Positions 62,512-64,000 of a stretch of DNA of 64,000 nucleotides are shown here, in pieces (within the stretch, counting starts at the first letter, position 1; the number at the start of each line of letters is the position of its first letter). The notes under the pieces were generated by a model, which made no database searches, was not told the DNA's origin, and saw only the letters and a program-made list of their open reading frames with translations. The DNA comes from Pseudochrobactrum saccharolyticum. Its GTDB lineage: Bacteria; Pseudomonadota; Alphaproteobacteria; Rhizobiales; Rhizobiaceae. The DNA lies in NCBI RefSeq assembly GCF_008801715.1, contig NZ_VZPG01000002.1, forward strand, positions 434,001 to 498,000, read 5' to 3'. The position numbers and the translations under genes were made by a program.

Positions 62512-63258
62512 TTAGCCGAGCTTGCCCAGTACAGGGAATGTCTCAAGCAGCCAGAAAGCAAAAGCTTCCATACCGCCGGTGAGGAACAGGATACCGGCAA
62601 GCACCAGCAAAATACCCATTACTTTTTCGACCTTGCCCATATGCACGCGGAAACGTGACAGGAACCGCATGAAACGGCCGGAAAACAGCGCCGCCAGCAT
62701 AAACGGAATGCCCAGCCCCAGCGAATAAACAGCCAGCAGCGATGCACCATCCAGCACTGAAGCTTTGGAACCTGCAAGTGTCAGGATCGGCCCCAAGACC
62801 GGCCCGATACATGGTGTCCAGCCGAATGCAAAGGCCAGCCCCATAATATAGGCACCCAAAGGTGTGGCCGGTGCGGAATTTGCCTGAAAACGTGCTTCCC
62901 GTGACAGCAACGGAATGCGGATCAGTCCAAGAAAATTCAACCCCATCACAATAATAACAAGACCGGCGGCAATCGCCATTTCCTGCTGCCATTGACGCAG
63001 AAAGTGACCGATTGACGATGCACCGGCACCAAGTGCCACAAATACGGTGGTAAAGCCGAGAACAAATGCAAATGACGTCACCAGCAACCGGATGCGGTTG
63101 CGTGTGGCCTGCGAGGCCTCTCCGCCATTGCGGAAATCATCCACACTCACACCGGCCATATAACAGAGATAAGGCGGCACGAGCGGCAGAACACAAGGAG
63201 AGAGAAAAGATAAGGCACCGGCACCAACGGCTGTCAGATAAGAAATGTCGATTGCCAT
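62512..63258 (-). CDS. ccdA: Cytochrome c biogenesis protein CcdA
   Basis: A 248-residue inner-membrane protein with about six helices that carries reducing equivalents from thioredoxin to periplasmic partners. The two redox cysteines are in the duplicated motifs FLSPCVLPLVPPYLCY and AFGWTPCIGPVLGPIL, as in CcdA/DsbD. The charge pattern and length match. It stands upstream of glmU with a 200-nt gap and no direct functional link. Confidence 0.93.
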   Translation of the reverse strand: MAIDISYLTAVGAGALSFLSPCVLPLVPPYLCYMAGVSVDDFRNGGEASQATRNRIRLLVTSFAFVLGFTTVFVALGAGASSIGHFLRQWQQEMAIAAGLVIIVMGLNFLGLIRIPLLSREARFQANSAPATPLGAYIMGLAFAFGWTPCIGPVLGPILTLAGSKASVLDGASLLAVYSLGLGIPFMLAALFSGRFMRFLSRFRVHMGKVEKVMGILLVLAGILFLTGGMEAFAFWLLETFPVLGKLG

Positions 63259-63635
63259 ATTATTTCCCTGTCAAATTACGAAATCCGTGACTTTCAGCAA
63301 CCACCAGCCTTGCTCCGCTGATTCAGTGCGAGCTCACGGGCATGGTGCTGCTTATAGTCGTGCGGGTCTTATAGCCAGAAATGTTCCGGATAGGAACTGC
63401 AGGTGCGAATATCGGTAAATTTTCAGGAATCAGCCATGCAAACAATGGCTTGCCGGAATCATTCTTTAAAAGAATCTCATTCGGAGGCATGAATCGCCCC
63501 TCTGTATTTTTCTTCAGAACACAGAAATCATCAAATATGCATGATATGAGCGCGATTTCCGCACCTCAACATGGGGAAAAACCGGAAAAAACTTCAAAAA
63601 ATCCGCTTTCACATCAAAAACAATGATTTTTGGTG
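63259..63635. other. Intergenic region before tRNA-Lys
   Basis: About 375 bases with no supported gene. A short frame starting at 63489 has GGAGG only one base before ATG and encodes 45 residues of low information; it is not accepted. A small perfect hairpin ATTCTT-TAA-AAGAAT lies near 63465. Confidence 0.45.
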
Positions 63636-63709
63636 TTGACGATCGCGATATCGGCACCTATGTATCGCCGCACTTGCAGAGCATTACCGAGATGCTCCTG
63701 ACAGAGACT
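63632..63709 (+). repeat. Promoter-leader repeat, copy 1 (before tRNA-Lys)
   Basis: The 51 bases from TATGTA to 63709 match 63950-64000 with one mismatch, and the -35 hexamer and its flank are also shared. The leader carries hairpins GAGCAT / ATGCTC and (copy 1 only in view) GAGAC / GTCTC. Confidence 0.9.
63636..63664 (+). promoter_or_regulatory. Promoter of tRNA-Lys
   Basis: TTGACG (63636-63641), 17-nt spacer, TATGTA (63659-63664). The same hexamers with the same spacing recur 291 nt downstream (63927-63932, 63950-63955), where the spacer differs. This conservation supports both as genuine promoters. Confidence 0.8.
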
Positions 63710-63729
63710 TCTTGTCTCAGAAATTGCAA

Positions 63730-63805
63730 GAGCGCGTAGCTCAGCCGGTAGAGCAACTGACTTTTAATCAGTAGGTCCACGGTTCGAACCCGTGCGCGCT
63801 CACCA
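63730..63805 (+). tRNA. tRNA-Lys (anticodon TTT)
   Basis: A 76-nt cloverleaf with CCA encoded. Acceptor GAGCGCG/CGCGCTC, anticodon arm ACTGA-CTTTTAA-TCAGT giving TTT, and T arm with GGTTCGAACC. Confidence 0.98.
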
Positions 63806-63922
63806 CTTTCTCCCCTTATAAAATCCTCTTAAATTTGAGCAGCTTGTTTGTCTGCGCATTAAATCTGTCTTTGTACCTGTCTTGTGTATAAACTTAAGAT
63901 TTTGAATTTAAACACTGATTTT

Positions 63923-64000
63923 AGTGTTGACGATGGCGCCAAACCGCCTTATGTATCGCCCCACTTGCAGAGCATTACCGAGATGCTCCTGACAGAGACT
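63923..64000 (+). repeat. Promoter-leader repeat, copy 2 (window end)
   Basis: Second copy of the tRNA-Lys promoter and leader, cut by the right edge. It probably precedes another tRNA gene just outside the window. Confidence 0.85.

Noticed and set aside
63489-63626. A 45-codon frame with GGAGG before ATG
   Set aside because: The SD-start spacing is only one base and the product has no recognisable features; kept as intergenic.
1-64000. CRISPR arrays, prophage, insertion sequences or a multi-gene defence system
   Set aside because: No spaced repeats of CRISPR type, no transposase, integrase or phage structural genes, and no cluster of nuclease/ATPase/toxin genes was seen. Only the single AT-rich orphan looks foreign.

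Overview
The window is a chromosomal segment of an alphaproteobacterium of the order Rhizobiales, most likely family Brucellaceae. This is inferred from an Omp25/Omp31-type porin, an invasion-associated locus B (IalB) protein, divK, a eukaryote-like NADP isocitrate dehydrogenase, GTTC-N7-GTTC LexA boxes, and gene blocks I recall from Brucella (folE-hisI; pyrB-pyrC-plsY-dprA-topA-rnr; glmU-glmS / recG / sdhE-mfd). Base composition looks close to 50% G+C, lower than Brucella, which suggests a relative such as Pseudochrobactrum. The genus is a guess.

Layout. 1-2.1 kb: yidD (cut by the left edge) and an IscU-like scaffold, divergent from folE-hisI behind a THF-II riboswitch. 2.2-7.2 kb: porin, patatin phospholipase, tRNA-Leu(GAG), a hypothetical gene, lipB and a drug/metabolite transporter. 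7.4-14.6 kb: parE, a P-loop kinase, a Y-family polymerase, gatA and gatC. 14.8-15.3 kb: an AT-rich orphan gene that looks foreign. 15.4-23 kb: metal-dependent hydrolase, ruvX, aidB-like gene, pyrB with a pseudo-dihydroorotase, plsY and dprA. 23-31.3 kb: topA, rnr, a DUF983 gene, a Nudix gene, an MFS gene and rpmG. 31.4-41.1 kb: VOC protein, divK, DUF3572 gene, DNA polymerase IV, a secreted phytase-like protein, a secreted hydrolase, a MerR regulator, murI and an rRNA/tRNA methyltransferase. 41.2-50.6 kb: icd with a structured leader, an MFS gene, a GlxA-type regulator with an isochorismatase, paired GNATs, ialB, a lone peptide-binding protein and a DsbA/FrnE protein. 50.7-63.3 kb: methyltransferase, hydrolase, mfd, sdhE, recG, a GNAT, glmS, glmU and ccdA. 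The window ends at tRNA-Lys(TTT), followed by a second copy of its promoter and leader.

Together these are mostly housekeeping genes: folate, histidine and pyrimidine synthesis, cell-wall precursors (murI, glmS, glmU), DNA repair (mfd, recG, ruvX, dprA, parE and two Y-family polymerases), RNA decay, lipoylation and envelope proteins. Three LexA-type operators, at parE and both Y-family polymerases, tie part of the window to the SOS response. I found no CRISPR array, prophage, insertion sequence or multi-gene defence island. The most notable items are regulatory RNA candidates (folE riboswitch, icd leader, a nested hairpin upstream of icd), the AT-rich orphan at 14.85 kb, the catalytically dead PyrC, and the repeated tRNA-Lys promoter.
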